A DNA stretch of 64,000 bases from an uncultured Tateyamaria sp. (GCF_947503705.1 NZ_CANNES010000013.1:1-64000); one strand, 5' to 3'; shown: positions 41,900 through 51,089, numbered from the stretch's first letter. The notes: generated by a model from the letters alone, not told the origin. Program-made: numbers and translations.

Positions 41900-43893
41900 C
41901 CACGTCCTTCCGGAAAGAGCGTCAGGGTGTGATCACGGGCAAACACCAGCTCGCCCGGGCAGATGGGGATATCTCGACAGAATGGAGCAAGCTCGCCATT
42001 CACGCGGATTGCCAGTTGCCCATCGGCCAGCCGCAGAATGTCGCGTGTCTCGATCACGAGGCGGTAAATGTCGGAATAGTAGATGTCACCGCCAAACGGC
42101 CAACCGAGCCCGTTTTGGCCTCCGGTGAGCGGGTGCAAAAAAGCATTCAACCGCGCTTCGAGATCCTCGCGCACCATTTCGGGATTGGCTGTGCGCCCCA
42201 CAACGATATCGGCTTCGATACTGACCTCGTTATAAGTCGGCGCAACGACATGCAGTTCGGTCGATACAAGGCGCACCTTGTCGAGATGCGTCGCCACTTT
42301 GGCCAGCGTATGCGCGCTGGGGATCGGGTTGGGCGCATCGCCATCAGGCACCACGATCACAGTCACCGAACCTGGAATTTCGATGCCGGGATAGCGCGGA
42401 TGGGCCAGAGCCATCGCATGGGCGCGGCGCACGCCAGCCTGCAAGGCCAGCGTTTCAAAATCAATGGCCGTGACAGCGCGCCCGTTGGCCGCAATTTCCG
42501 AAGCGGCGCGGGCCTTGGCCGCGTTCACGCTTTCCTCATTTGCCCCGCCGGTGGCCGGGAACGGATTGGTGACTGCTTGCACCCCGGGCAAGTGGCTCTG
42601 GATCGTGGTGATCGTACCGCCCGGCAGATTTCCGCGACGCCCACCGCCGGACTTGTAATCTGCTGCCTGGATATTGCCCACGCCCGTAGCAGGCGCGTAA
42701 ACCGCTGGGATCAAACCTTTTTCCCCTGAACCAAAGGTAATCCGACCCGTGGCATGGTTGAGGGTGAAATGGCGATCTTCGGGGCCGGAGGCATGGAAAT
42801 CCTCGACCTCCTGCCACGGCTGAAACCCTTCGCCCTCGTCTACCTCAAGCCGCACGGATGGGATCGTCACCACATCACCCGTTGCCGTCACGTGCAACTC
42901 GGGTTCATCGCGCGGCAGCACGGGCGTTCGGGCCAGCGTAAAGGTCTGGTTCGGCACGCCCAGGCTCCGCCCTACGTTCTCTGCCCGCAAAGAGATATGC
43001 TGGCGGGCCTGCACGCAATTGGACAGGATGGCGTCCAGTCGCGGGGCCTTTTCCCAACTGGCATCGACGACACGGCAGCGTATCCAATAGAGCGGATCGC
43101 CCACATCGCCGCGCCGCGCTTTTTTGGCGCTGACCCCTGGGCCGCGCAGGACGATGTAACCGTCTTGGGTAAAAGCGGTGGTTTCGTCCCGCAGCACAGT
43201 CATGGGTTGCCAATGGGCTGCGTCGAAATACTCCCACACCAGCTCTGCCGGGGGCGGCAAGTCGTAGATTTTGGCTGGATCCGTACGACTTTCGCGCAGC
43301 GGCGCCTCCTCCAGCCGCGAAGTGCGGAGATAAAGGTGGATGGGGCCGTTCGTCATTCCCGCAGACCCGGCAAAACCCAGCATCAAGGCAGCACCGGCCC
43401 GCGTGCGCGGACCGAAGGGGGTAAAAGACTGCCCATCCGCCTCGGCCGCGACTGTCGCTTGCGAAAAAGAGAAGCCATCCCACAATTGCACTGCACTGAG
43501 CCGCGTGCCTAAAACCGGCAAGGCCTCTGTCGTCTCGAATACGACAGGGCCGTCCGCGTCGCCACCCGCCGCAATCTGGGTGCCGGCCGCAATCACAATC
43601 TCAGACACATCAACGCGGGCCGCGGTGAATTGCACGACAGTGCCCGCGGGGCTGGCCTGAATCCGTTCGATCCCCAACATTTGCAGCATTTTGACATAGA
43701 CCCGGTCCGGCACACGATTGAGCCGATAGAGGGTCATGTCCGTCATCCAGGCAAAAAGCTTGGCGAGCGCCATACCGGGATCGCTGTCATTCGTATCTGT
43801 CCATTCCGGCAGAAATCGAGGCTTGAGGCGCACGATCTCGGCCACGATATCTTCATAGCGGCGATCGTCCAGGTTCGGGGCTTCAAGTGGCAC
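41896..43893 (-). CDS. eCIS baseplate assembly protein J (Afp11-like)
   Basis: A 665-residue baseplate wedge protein. Recognisable parts are the N-terminal LDDRRYEDIVAEIVRLKPRFLPEWTD, the wedge helix DPGMALAKLFAWMTDMTLYRLNRVPDRVYVKML, and the gpJ-like C-terminal half (AVTAIDFETLALQAGVRRAHAMA and VTVIVVPDGDAPNP). I start at a GTG (43893) rather than the ATG at 43950: the GTG lies 7 nt after GGGAGG and overlaps the gp25 gene by 11 nt, and the upstream ATG has no ribosome site. It builds the hexagonal baseplate around the spike. Confidence 0.88.
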   Translation of the reverse strand: MPLEAPNLDDRRYEDIVAEIVRLKPRFLPEWTDTNDSDPGMALAKLFAWMTDMTLYRLNRVPDRVYVKMLQMLGIERIQASPAGTVVQFTAARVDVSEIVIAAGTQIAAGGDADGPVVFETTEALPVLGTRLSAVQLWDGFSFSQATVAAEADGQSFTPFGPRTRAGAALMLGFAGSAGMTNGPIHLYLRTSRLEEAPLRESRTDPAKIYDLPPPAELVWEYFDAAHWQPMTVLRDETTAFTQDGYIVLRGPGVSAKKARRGDVGDPLYWIRCRVVDASWEKAPRLDAILSNCVQARQHISLRAENVGRSLGVPNQTFTLARTPVLPRDEPELHVTATGDVVTIPSVRLEVDEGEGFQPWQEVEDFHASGPEDRHFTLNHATGRITFGSGEKGLIPAVYAPATGVGNIQAADYKSGGGRRGNLPGGTITTIQSHLPGVQAVTNPFPATGGANEESVNAAKARAASEIAANGRAVTAIDFETLALQAGVRRAHAMALAHPRYPGIEIPGSVTVIVVPDGDAPNPIPSAHTLAKVATHLDKVRLVSTELHVVAPTYNEVSIEADIVVGRTANPEMVREDLEARLNAFLHPLTGGQNGLGWPFGGDIYYSDIYRLVIETRDILRLADGQLAIRVNGELAPFCRDIPICPGELVFARDHTLTLFPEGRG

Positions 43894-44299
43894 GGCCGGC
43901 ACCTCCCTCGTCGAGTAGATAGAAAGGGAACACCAGGTTCCCGGCGGCATGGGTTGCGCGCAGGCGGTAGTCGATCCCGATCATGAGCTGGTTGGGCGCA
44001 TCGCCTTCGGTCACCGAGATGTCGACAATGTCGATCCGACGCTCCCAACGCAGTAAGGCGTCGCGGACCTGATGGGCAATCTGGGCCATGTTTGCGGGCG
44101 TAATGTCGGAAAAGACGTAGTCGTGGATGCCACAACCAAAGGTCGGGTTGCGCTTTAGCTCGCCCTTGGAGGTGGCCAGGATCAGCCAAATGGATTGCTG
44201 GACCAACTGTTCTTCATTGGCCGTCGCAATGGCCCCGTTGGGCGTGACCCGAAGTGGAAAGGCAAACCCTTGGCCCAGAAATGCGCGCGACGTCCTCAT
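43883..44299 (-). CDS. eCIS baseplate wedge protein, gp25-like (Afp9-like)
   Basis: A 138-residue gp25/GPW-family protein. Typical segments are QGFAFPLRVTPNGAIATANEEQLVQQSIWLILATSKGE (split over residues 10-46), then RNPTFGCGIHDYVFSD and VRDALLRWERRIDIVDISV. This small protein starts sheath polymerisation at the baseplate and clamps the wedge. The ATG overlaps the stop of the preceding unknown gene (ATGA), and the last codons contain the ribosome site of the baseplate J gene. Confidence 0.9.
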   Translation of the reverse strand: MRTSRAFLGQGFAFPLRVTPNGAIATANEEQLVQQSIWLILATSKGELKRNPTFGCGIHDYVFSDITPANMAQIAHQVRDALLRWERRIDIVDISVTEGDAPNQLMIGIDYRLRATHAAGNLVFPFYLLDEGGAGRAT

Positions 44300-45075
44300 G
44301 GCACCGCCTCGATCAACTGTTCGAGAACTGTCACGGTGTCCTCAAGCTTCTTGACGGTCTTTTCCAGCGCTTCGGCGTCTTCGGGGTCGCCCAGTTCGGG
44401 CAGTTCGAACGAAATCCCAGCCATTTCGAGGAATGTGGTGACCATCGGCATGATGTTCACCACCGGGCCAAGTGACGCCTGCGCATGAGCGGCCGAATTG
44501 GCTGCGTTTTCCTGAGCGCATTCCAGCACGGCCATCAATTGGGTGTTGCCAGCGGCTTCTGCCGCTTCAAGGCGCAGGCTGATGCCCTTCATGACGCCCA
44601 GAACCGTTTTCAGGCTACCGATCACGCATTTCAGAACCGCGATGATCAAGCGCAGCAAATCGCGCACAAAGTTGAAGATGCCGGCCCCCGGCACAAGCAT
44701 TCCGAAACAGGGCAAGAGGTCCGCCGCCGCATTGGCGAATTTGGGCGCGGCCTTGGCCATCTTTTCGACCGCCGACGGGTCCGTCGGGGAAGTCAGACCG
44801 CCGATGATATCAATCAGCGGCTGCAACAGGCCGAGGATTTTCAGAACACACTCGATACTGACCAAAAAGGGCTGAAGTTGCACAAGAACATTGGTCGCCA
44901 GCGAACAGTCGCTGGGAATGCCATTGGTCAAATCGGCAATCGCCTCGATCCGGCCGCCATTGGGCAGGCTCAGCCCCATGTCGCCCACCTGAGGAAAGGA
45001 CAGATCGGCACAGGCAGGCAGCGCCATCAACCGCTTCAGATCCTCGGGGACAGGTATGGTATCGGTGTGCAACAT
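44296..45075 (-). CDS. eCIS-locus protein of unknown function, helical
   Basis: A 259-residue protein without a recognised family. It is largely alpha-helical with apolar stretches (IECVLKILGLLQPLIDIIGGL, split near 75-95; FVRDLLRLIIAVLKCVIGSL near 135-155) and a C-terminal heptad-like helix (EALEKTVKKLEDTVTVLEQL). It lies between the gpV-like spike gene and gp25, where a PAAR spike tip is often found, but it has no PAAR pattern. It may be a lumen-facing or assembly protein. No signal peptide; the hydrophobic helices are amphipathic-looking rather than clear membrane spans. Confidence 0.6.
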   Translation of the reverse strand: MLHTDTIPVPEDLKRLMALPACADLSFPQVGDMGLSLPNGGRIEAIADLTNGIPSDCSLATNVLVQLQPFLVSIECVLKILGLLQPLIDIIGGLTSPTDPSAVEKMAKAAPKFANAAADLLPCFGMLVPGAGIFNFVRDLLRLIIAVLKCVIGSLKTVLGVMKGISLRLEAAEAAGNTQLMAVLECAQENAANSAAHAQASLGPVVNIMPMVTTFLEMAGISFELPELGDPEDAEALEKTVKKLEDTVTVLEQLIEAVP

Positions 45076-45079
45076 CGCC

Positions 45080-45595
45080 CTAGATCACCGCCGTGCCATA
45101 ATTGAACTGTCGGTCGCGCCCGGGGCCGGTGATCTTGACGATGGGCGCATCCAATTCGATGATCGCCTGCGCCTGCATTAGGATCTTGCCGTTGGACATG
45201 ACGATCTTGTTGCCATTGGCATCCTCGATCACGATCGATCCCGCCCCCTCTGCCCCCGGCGTCGCATCAATCATGCGGATCGTATGACCGTTCTTGGAGC
45301 GGATGATCCGCTCGCGCGGGTGGCTGGTGGGCGGCGCATCCTGTCCGTTCCAGGTGTAGCCCAGGATCACCGGCTGTTCGGGGTCACCGCTGAGAAACCC
45401 CACGACCACCTCGTCCTCGAGTTCCGGCGCAAAGAAGAAGCCCCGGTCATTGCCCGCCATCGGGGCGGCCACAGGCGCCCATGCGGTGTTGGAGCGCCCG
45501 GGCGCGCCCGGTAGTTCGACTTTGATCCGGCCAAGATTGTCGGTGTCATCGACATCTATCACCAAGGCGGTGACAAGGCCCTCGCGCGGGTTCAT
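45080..45595 (-). CDS. eCIS spike protein, gpV/gp5-type OB and needle part (Afp8 C-terminal-like)
   Basis: A 171-residue protein with the OB fold of phage baseplate protein V/VgrG: LVTALVIDVDDTDNLGRIKVEL, WAPVAAPMAGNDRGFFFAPELEDEVVVGFL and GDPEQPVILGYTWN. A short beta-helical needle follows (IVIEDANGNKIVMSNGKI, then IIELDAPIVKITGPG). In Afp8 and VgrG this is joined to the gpD part in one chain; here it is a separate gene overlapping gpD by ATGA. I therefore start at 45595, although the frame is open to 45826 inside the upstream gene. It forms the central spike at the particle tip. Confidence 0.85.
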   Translation of the reverse strand: MNPREGLVTALVIDVDDTDNLGRIKVELPGAPGRSNTAWAPVAAPMAGNDRGFFFAPELEDEVVVGFLSGDPEQPVILGYTWNGQDAPPTSHPRERIIRSKNGHTIRMIDATPGAEGAGSIVIEDANGNKIVMSNGKILMQAQAIIELDAPIVKITGPGRDRQFNYGTAVI

Positions 45596-46863
45596 GTGCC
45601 CTGCCCTCCTGTTGTGTCTTGCGTGCCAGCAGCGTCCTCGACGGGATTGATCCGCTGCGCGGTGAAGCTGGTGCGATAGCCCTGATCGTTGATCACGTGG
45701 CTGGTGGTCAGAATGTGGTAAGCGCCATTGAAATGCCGCCCGACGCCCAGAATGTGCACCGTTTGCCCCGCCCGCATGTCCTGTAGGCCGATGCAAGTGC
45801 CGGTGGCCGTCACCAGGTTCAGGCAATTTGCGGTAAGGGTCTGGATCGCCAGCGCTTCGGCCTCTTGTTGAGTGCGCACGGGCGGCTCGGTGATCACCTC
45901 CTGGCGGTTAGCGGCACGCGCCACACCGATCAGATCAGCATTGGGGCGGTCGGCAATGGGAATATCTTCGATGGTCTTGGTGACCTCGATCCGTTCCTTG
46001 GCATTGCGATCCCAACCGCAGACCTTGGCCGACCACAGCATCCGTGAATTCGAATAGGTGGGGTGGAAAGACACCAGCGACTTGCCCCATTCCAGCACAT
46101 AGCTGACGGCGCGGCCCTCGCTGGGCGGGCCAAAGCGGATCGTGTTGATGGGATCACCGTTGTCGTCGTAGTCTTCCTCCAGCGCGACGCGGTATCCAAG
46201 CGGGCGCGCGCGCTGCATCAGAAAGACGATCGGGTATTGCCCGTTCATAAAGATATGCTCGTGCGGCGTTTCGCGGTTGCGCGCCTCAGGGTCGATGATG
46301 ACCGGAATGCCAAAGCCCGGCTTGTTGTTTCCCGGCTCGGCGGGCCGCGAAAGGCTTTCGGCCATGTCGCTGTCGCGGATGCTGGGCGCGCCGTCCTCGG
46401 GCCAGGACCAGGTGTATTGGCGGTCGCGCAACTGATCGAGGACGTTCAGCCCGCTTACGACCAGCTTTGAATGGCCGTCTTCGGAAAATTGCACATCCAC
46501 CGAGGTAACCATGCCCAGCACCATGTGGTTGAGATTGCCGACATAACCCATGGACACCAACAGCTCCTGGCCCGGCTCAAACACATCAGGATGCTCGTTG
46601 CTGGCAACCTCCGTATCATGGCCAAAATAGATGGGTTGATTGCGCTCAGCGTCCCAGTTGTTGACGATCAGGGTAAAGCCATCGACCTGCTCCAACCCAT
46701 CCTCATATTTGACCTCAATGATGTCGCGCACAGCGCCCGACGGGTACTGCGTGCTGTTGGGATCGGCCGTATCGGGCGGGATGGTGCCCAGCATGAATAC
46801 CTGAAAGTCCGGCACAAAGAAGTCGCGCTGATCGGTGGCAAGACGGATAACGTCAGCGGTCAT
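45592..46863 (-). CDS. eCIS spike hub protein, gpD/gp27-type (Afp8 N-terminal-like)
   Basis: A 423-residue protein related to phage late-control protein D, which forms the trimeric hub under the tail tube. Indicative segments are IIEVKYEDGLEQVDGFTLIV near 50, EPGQELLVSMGYVGNLNHMVLGMVTSVDV (near 95-125), and the later GWDRNAKERIEV and AGQTVHILGVGRHFNGAYHI. It works together with the gpV-like protein encoded next. Overlaps of ATGA at both ends (with the LysM gene and the gpV gene) point to fixed ratios through coupled translation. Confidence 0.85.
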   Translation of the reverse strand: MTADVIRLATDQRDFFVPDFQVFMLGTIPPDTADPNSTQYPSGAVRDIIEVKYEDGLEQVDGFTLIVNNWDAERNQPIYFGHDTEVASNEHPDVFEPGQELLVSMGYVGNLNHMVLGMVTSVDVQFSEDGHSKLVVSGLNVLDQLRDRQYTWSWPEDGAPSIRDSDMAESLSRPAEPGNNKPGFGIPVIIDPEARNRETPHEHIFMNGQYPIVFLMQRARPLGYRVALEEDYDDNGDPINTIRFGPPSEGRAVSYVLEWGKSLVSFHPTYSNSRMLWSAKVCGWDRNAKERIEVTKTIEDIPIADRPNADLIGVARAANRQEVITEPPVRTQQEAEALAIQTLTANCLNLVTATGTCIGLQDMRAGQTVHILGVGRHFNGAYHILTTSHVINDQGYRTSFTAQRINPVEDAAGTQDTTGGQGT

Positions 46864-47582
46864 GGCGCGCTCCCCGTGATGTGCATCGGTTCCATCTCAA
46901 TGACCTGACCGGGTTCCAGGTCTTCGGGATTGTCGAGGCCGTTGCTTGCAGCCGTGTCGCGCCATTGCGACCCGTCGCCACCATCAGCTTCGGCCACATC
47001 CGTTATGGTTTCGCCCTCCTCAACGACACGGGTGTGCGGGCGGCCGGGGCCATCGCCACCCTGTTCGGCCACCATTTCGGAAAGCGTCTTGTATTCCTTC
47101 AGAGACAGCGAGATCGTCGCCCGCAACGGCTTGCCCAGCGACGAGAACATGGTGAAGCGTTGGCGAACCGTCTCGACCACCCCCTTGAACCCATGGCGGT
47201 TCGCGGCCAGCGTCGAATAGCTGCGCCCACCCGGAAAACTGTCGAGGCCCCACGTAAACAGCACCACGGGCAAGGCGCGGGTGGCTGGGTCAATCTGGAT
47301 CAGTTGGTAAAACGGATCGGTCTTGGTCGTCACAGGATCCGCCTTGGCGCCGGTGCCACCCTTGTCGGTGCTGTCAAAAAAGAGATCCATCGTCAGGGTC
47401 TCGACCTGACCCCGAATGAACTGGAGCATCGGGCTGCTCAGACCCGGAACCGGCACTTCGGCCAGTTGCGCACCCTTGGTCAGCGTGTATTCGCTAGGGT
47501 TGTAAAGCACTTCAAGTGGCGCGCCCACGGGCGATCCATCGGCCTTTAGCCGCTGCATCTGGGCTTTGGCCAACCACTGCAT
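46860..47582 (-). CDS. eCIS LysM-containing tube/baseplate protein (Afp7-like)
   Basis: A 240-residue protein. The N-terminal part matches the CIS tube/hub family: LEVLYNPSEYTLTKGAQLAE, then LTMDLFFDSTDKG and PVVLFTWG. The C-terminal 60 residues are LysM-like (VVEEGETITDVAEADGGDG, followed by NPEDLEPGQVIEM). Afp7-type proteins link the inner tube to the spike hub. The ATG at 47582 overlaps the preceding stop as TGATG; an in-frame GTG at 47585 would also be possible. Confidence 0.87.
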   Translation of the reverse strand: MQWLAKAQMQRLKADGSPVGAPLEVLYNPSEYTLTKGAQLAEVPVPGLSSPMLQFIRGQVETLTMDLFFDSTDKGGTGAKADPVTTKTDPFYQLIQIDPATRALPVVLFTWGLDSFPGGRSYSTLAANRHGFKGVVETVRQRFTMFSSLGKPLRATISLSLKEYKTLSEMVAEQGGDGPGRPHTRVVEEGETITDVAEADGGDGSQWRDTAASNGLDNPEDLEPGQVIEMEPMHITGSAP

Positions 47583-47764
47583 CACACGAGGTCCCGCGAG
47601 CGGTTCCGTGCTGTACTACGCAGCGCGCGTTCTTCGTCGAGGCGGGCGCCAAGGCGGCGCGCTTCCGTCAGTTTCTGCACGACCTCAGCCACAATTTCGG
47701 CCTTGAAGCCCTGCACGTCGAGGCTCAGCGCCTCGCCAGTCATCTCTTCAATATCAATGTCCAT
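47582..47764 (-). CDS. Small eCIS protein, DUF5908/Afp6-like
   Basis: A 60-residue protein in the position of Afp6, between the second tube gene and the LysM gene. Its start MDIDIEEMTGEALSL and helix VAEVVQKLTEARRLGARLDEE fit the DUF5908-type small eCIS proteins. An AAGGAG site nine bases before the ATG at 47764 fixes the start. The role is unknown; because of its size it may bind the tube or baseplate as a small clamp. Confidence 0.7.
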   Translation of the reverse strand: MDIDIEEMTGEALSLDVQGFKAEIVAEVVQKLTEARRLGARLDEERALRSTARNRSRDLV

Positions 47765-47778
47765 CTTGTGCGTCTCCT

Positions 47779-48294
47779 TTAGCTGAACAGATTGGCCACA
47801 GTGTCGACGACCGACCCGCTGCCCGCACCCGTCTGGCGCAACCCCTCGTGGGCAATTTCGATTTCTTCGACCGCGACTTGCGATTGTGAGGCGTGCATCG
47901 TCGGGCCGGTCCAGCGCACAGGCAGACCGCGCACAAAGCGCCATACCCGCACCGTTTCACCCTGATCATCCAGCAGGCTGATGACGCCATCACGGCGCTT
48001 GCCCTTGCCCTCGATAAAGTCCTGATGCCAGCGCCACAGATCGGCGGAGGTGACGACCCCCCGGCGCAGTTTGATATTCGTCCAATTGGGTCGCCCGACA
48101 AACTTGAGGGTGGTACCGTTGTTGCCACCCTCGGCATAGCTTTCGGCAGGAATGCCGACCTCCAGCCCCGAGCATTCGGCAAATCCACCCTCGGGCGGGG
48201 TCCCGACCGACAGCGTGATCAGCGCGCCGACGCTACCGCTCTTGGAAAAGGTGATGGTAAAGTTGTGGCCCAGCGCGGGGTTGCCTTTGCTCAT
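47779..48294 (-). CDS. eCIS inner tube protein 2 (Afp5-like)
   Basis: A 171-residue tube protein of the gp19/Hcp-like family. Segments typical of CIS tubes are HNFTITFSKSGSVGALITLS, GGFAECSGLEVGIPAESYAEGG, RPNWTNIKLRRGV, DLWRWHQDFIEGKGKRRDGVI and the C-terminal VAVEEIEIAHEGL. The position before the DUF5908 and LysM genes suggests the baseplate-proximal tube ring. The ATG at 48294 gives an ATGA overlap with the sheath stop and is preferred over 48303. Confidence 0.9.
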   Translation of the reverse strand: MSKGNPALGHNFTITFSKSGSVGALITLSVGTPPEGGFAECSGLEVGIPAESYAEGGNNGTTLKFVGRPNWTNIKLRRGVVTSADLWRWHQDFIEGKGKRRDGVISLLDDQGETVRVWRFVRGLPVRWTGPTMHASQSQVAVEEIEIAHEGLRQTGAGSGSVVDTVANLFS

Positions 48295-50627
48295 GCGGGC
48301 CACCCCCCTGCGCCGGTCAGTTCCGCCAAATCCATTGCATCAAGCGTGAAGGTCAGGCGCAGCAGGACAAATTCGGCGGGCATCGCAGGTGCAATCCCGA
48401 TCAGCACCACGAATTCCCCATTGTCCACGGCGGCCGCATCGCGGTTGATGACCACCTGAAAGGCCTCGTCAGCGCTCTCGCCGCGCAGTCGAACTGCTTG
48501 CCATTCCAGTTCCAACAATCCTTCGAGGGTGGCGATGATCCGCTGTTCAAAGGCCCGGTTGGCAGGCTCGAAAACGGCCCAGGCCAGCTCGCTCCGGAAG
48601 GTGCGTTTGAGGCGGATGAACAGGCGGCGGACTGTCAATTGCACCCAGTCGGGATGGCGCGACAGGGTGCGGGCCCCCATGATGCGAATGCCCCGCCCGG
48701 GGCGGAGCGTGATGGCGTTAATGCCCTGTTCGTTCAGCATCGCGTGGCGCGTGTCGTCCACCGTGCAGGCGGTGGCCGCCGTCCAGTCCAGCGGTTGGTT
48801 TGCCGGGGCGGCGCGGCCAGGGTCGTCGTCAACCCGCGCAAATTGGCCAAGCACGTGGCCCGACGGCGGCACGCGCCTCAATAGGCGTCCGCCCTGATCC
48901 AAGGGGTCGGCCACGTCGATCCACGGAAAGTATGTGACGGCATAGCTGCTGTCAAAGCGTTGCCGCCAGCGGATCATGTCGGGCCAGTCGAGGCACTCGC
49001 CCGCCTCTGACAGGGGCATGTCCAGTACGGCAACCCGATCGCCTCGCACCGCACAGTGTTCAACCAAGCGCTGCTGAATGGCCTCGATATCCGGCTGGGC
49101 AAAGCCCGGCGTGGCCTCGACAAGGACATCCGGCGTGGCAGGTGGTGGCATGTCCAACGGATCGGGGCACAGGGCGCAAGGATCCGGCTCTTGCTCCTCA
49201 GGGGTTAGAGTTGCGCGCGCAGGCTGGGCCAAAAGCGTGATGTCGGGCATGGCAAGCGCGGCAGGTTCATCATGGTTTTCAAATAGGCGCAAACCGCTGC
49301 GGGCCATATCCTCGGACCCGGTGAAATCAACAGGCCGCAGCATCGCCGTTCCGTCGCGCCCGCCCGCCAAAACGGCCACGCCGCGTGCAAGGCTGGGCCC
49401 TTGGGCATCAATCCAGCGGTCGGTCAGTCCAGGCATCAACGCAACTTCGATCAGGCGCGAAGCGGTGTTGACCGAGCTTTGGGTCGGAGCATCTGGCGGC
49501 GGCAGATCAAGGTTTTCGTGTGTTTCGACCAACCGGCCATTTTCACTGACAGACAGGGCAAATACGTGCCGACGCAACAGGATTGGCCGTGTGCCGTCCG
49601 CCGCCAGCGCCATATCAAAACCCGCCATGGAATCGTTGAATTGAACCGACAGCGTGGCCGCATCAACACCGCGCACAATTGTCCGCATATCGGCGGCACC
49701 GTCCTGCGAGAGCAAGACAAAGCTGCCAGCCGCCAGGCCATCGACGCGGTCAAGACTGAGCACATCCGTGGGATCAGGCACCGGACGTACACGGCTCAGA
49801 TAGTCGCCTGCAAAACCGGTGGTCACCCGCACGCTCAGCCCATTGCCCCAACGCCCCGGATTGCGCGCCGATATGCTCAGCAGCGGTTCACCGTTCTGAT
49901 CCGGCACAAGGGTCGCAGCCGCGCCCGCGCCCAACCCGACACGAATGGTCTTGGTCAGGTCAAATCGGGCATCCAAGGGGCGCGCCCACGTGACAACGGC
50001 CCCGGCGACGGAGGCCACAAGCCGTTCATCCATCGCCGTCGAGGCAATGGCGATGGGACGGGTCAGGTCGAAATCAGCCGCCACCGGCTGGTCCCAACTC
50101 AGAGTACGGGTCGCAAGATCGACAGCCGCGATCAGACGTTCGACAGGCCGGGCGCCGCTCTGCTTGAGGATGGCGTGGTTGCCCGGCATGAAGCCTGACA
50201 CGGTGCTCACAATCGAGGCCAAGCGCTCGGCCGGTTGCGCGCCGTCGGTCAGGGCCTCACTGCTTTGCACAAGGGTTGCGACAGCACCGGGGCGGATACG
50301 TGCCGTGTCGGCCAACAGGCTGCTGGCACCATCCAAGGGCTGCGCACCTGACGTCTGCGAATTGAGCGCAGGGGCCGCCACCCGCAACACGTGGCACCGC
50401 GTCCCGCCATTGTCGAAAAAGCCACGGACGGCATAGGCAAGATAGGCGTTGTCCTGAAAATCGCCAAAGGCCGCGACAAAATCCGGCCACCCGTCAATGA
50501 TAACCACCTGTCCCAACGGGCCACGCGCCGCGATGCCCACAAAACCCGCGACATCCATGCGCTCAGGCACAGACGGGACGCGGGTTGCGCGGGCGACATG
50601 AACGCCGGGATGGGTGGGTTGGAACAT
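48291..50627 (-). CDS. eCIS contractile sheath protein, larger paralogue
   Basis: A 778-residue sheath protein. It has the sheath N-terminus (THPGVHVARATRVPSVP, then VAGFVGIAARGPLGQ), FFDNGGTRCHVLRVA and a conserved C-terminal domain with GRGIRIMGARTL, LIRLKRTFRSELAWAVFEP and GIAPAMPAEFVLLRL. It is longer than a minimal sheath: residues of about 100-450 contain extra beta domains exposed on the outside, and near 490 a proline/cysteine-rich stretch (EPDPCALCPDPLDMPPP). The ATG at 50627 overlaps the stop of tube 1 as TGATG. In eCIS the several sheath paralogues occupy different positions along the particle. Confidence 0.9.
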   Translation of the reverse strand: MFQPTHPGVHVARATRVPSVPERMDVAGFVGIAARGPLGQVVIIDGWPDFVAAFGDFQDNAYLAYAVRGFFDNGGTRCHVLRVAAPALNSQTSGAQPLDGASSLLADTARIRPGAVATLVQSSEALTDGAQPAERLASIVSTVSGFMPGNHAILKQSGARPVERLIAAVDLATRTLSWDQPVAADFDLTRPIAIASTAMDERLVASVAGAVVTWARPLDARFDLTKTIRVGLGAGAAATLVPDQNGEPLLSISARNPGRWGNGLSVRVTTGFAGDYLSRVRPVPDPTDVLSLDRVDGLAAGSFVLLSQDGAADMRTIVRGVDAATLSVQFNDSMAGFDMALAADGTRPILLRRHVFALSVSENGRLVETHENLDLPPPDAPTQSSVNTASRLIEVALMPGLTDRWIDAQGPSLARGVAVLAGGRDGTAMLRPVDFTGSEDMARSGLRLFENHDEPAALAMPDITLLAQPARATLTPEEQEPDPCALCPDPLDMPPPATPDVLVEATPGFAQPDIEAIQQRLVEHCAVRGDRVAVLDMPLSEAGECLDWPDMIRWRQRFDSSYAVTYFPWIDVADPLDQGGRLLRRVPPSGHVLGQFARVDDDPGRAAPANQPLDWTAATACTVDDTRHAMLNEQGINAITLRPGRGIRIMGARTLSRHPDWVQLTVRRLFIRLKRTFRSELAWAVFEPANRAFEQRIIATLEGLLELEWQAVRLRGESADEAFQVVINRDAAAVDNGEFVVLIGIAPAMPAEFVLLRLTFTLDAMDLAELTGAGGWPA

Positions 50628-51076
50628 CAGGCAGCCGCCAGGGTCAGTTCGACGCGGTCCACGGCGATCTCGATCATCTCGATGGCCACGTCATTGGAGG
50701 TCGCATTGAAACTCGGTCCCTCCCACTTGGTGATGAACCCGTTGCGGAAAGACCAGCGCAGCCGGTCCACCTGCAACTCATCCGTCAGGATGATGGCCCC
50801 GTCGCGTAAAGGGGCGGCACCGTTCATGATTTCCAGGTACCAGTTCCACAGTTGCAGATCGGTGGTGATGCCACGCTTGGCCTGCAGGTTTGTGAACTTG
50901 CGCAACCCATAGAGTTTGCGCACGTGCAGGTAGGCCTCGTCGCCTTCACGGTACTCGACCGCGTCCGTCTCAAAGGAAAGGCCCGAGAATTCGCTGCAGG
51001 AAAACCCGCTGATCCCCTCGAATTCCACCCGAAAGTTAAAGCCCTTGTAGGGGACGTTTGGATCTCTGTCTGGCAT
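50627..51076 (-). CDS. eCIS inner tube protein 1 (Afp1-like)
   Basis: A 149-residue tube protein, the main building block of the inner tube. Typical parts are NFRVEFEGISGFSCSEFSGL, VEYREGDEAYLHVRKLYGLRK, LQLWNWYLEIMNGAAPLRDG and the C-terminal VAIEMIEIAVDRVEL. The ATG at 51076 follows AAAGGA; the longer frame to 51175 runs into the sheath gene. It lies between the two sheath genes, and differs from tube 2 mainly in loops. Confidence 0.92.
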   Translation of the reverse strand: MPDRDPNVPYKGFNFRVEFEGISGFSCSEFSGLSFETDAVEYREGDEAYLHVRKLYGLRKFTNLQAKRGITTDLQLWNWYLEIMNGAAPLRDGAIILTDELQVDRLRWSFRNGFITKWEGPSFNATSNDVAIEMIEIAVDRVELTLAAA

Positions 51077-51089
51077 GGTCTGTCCTTTC

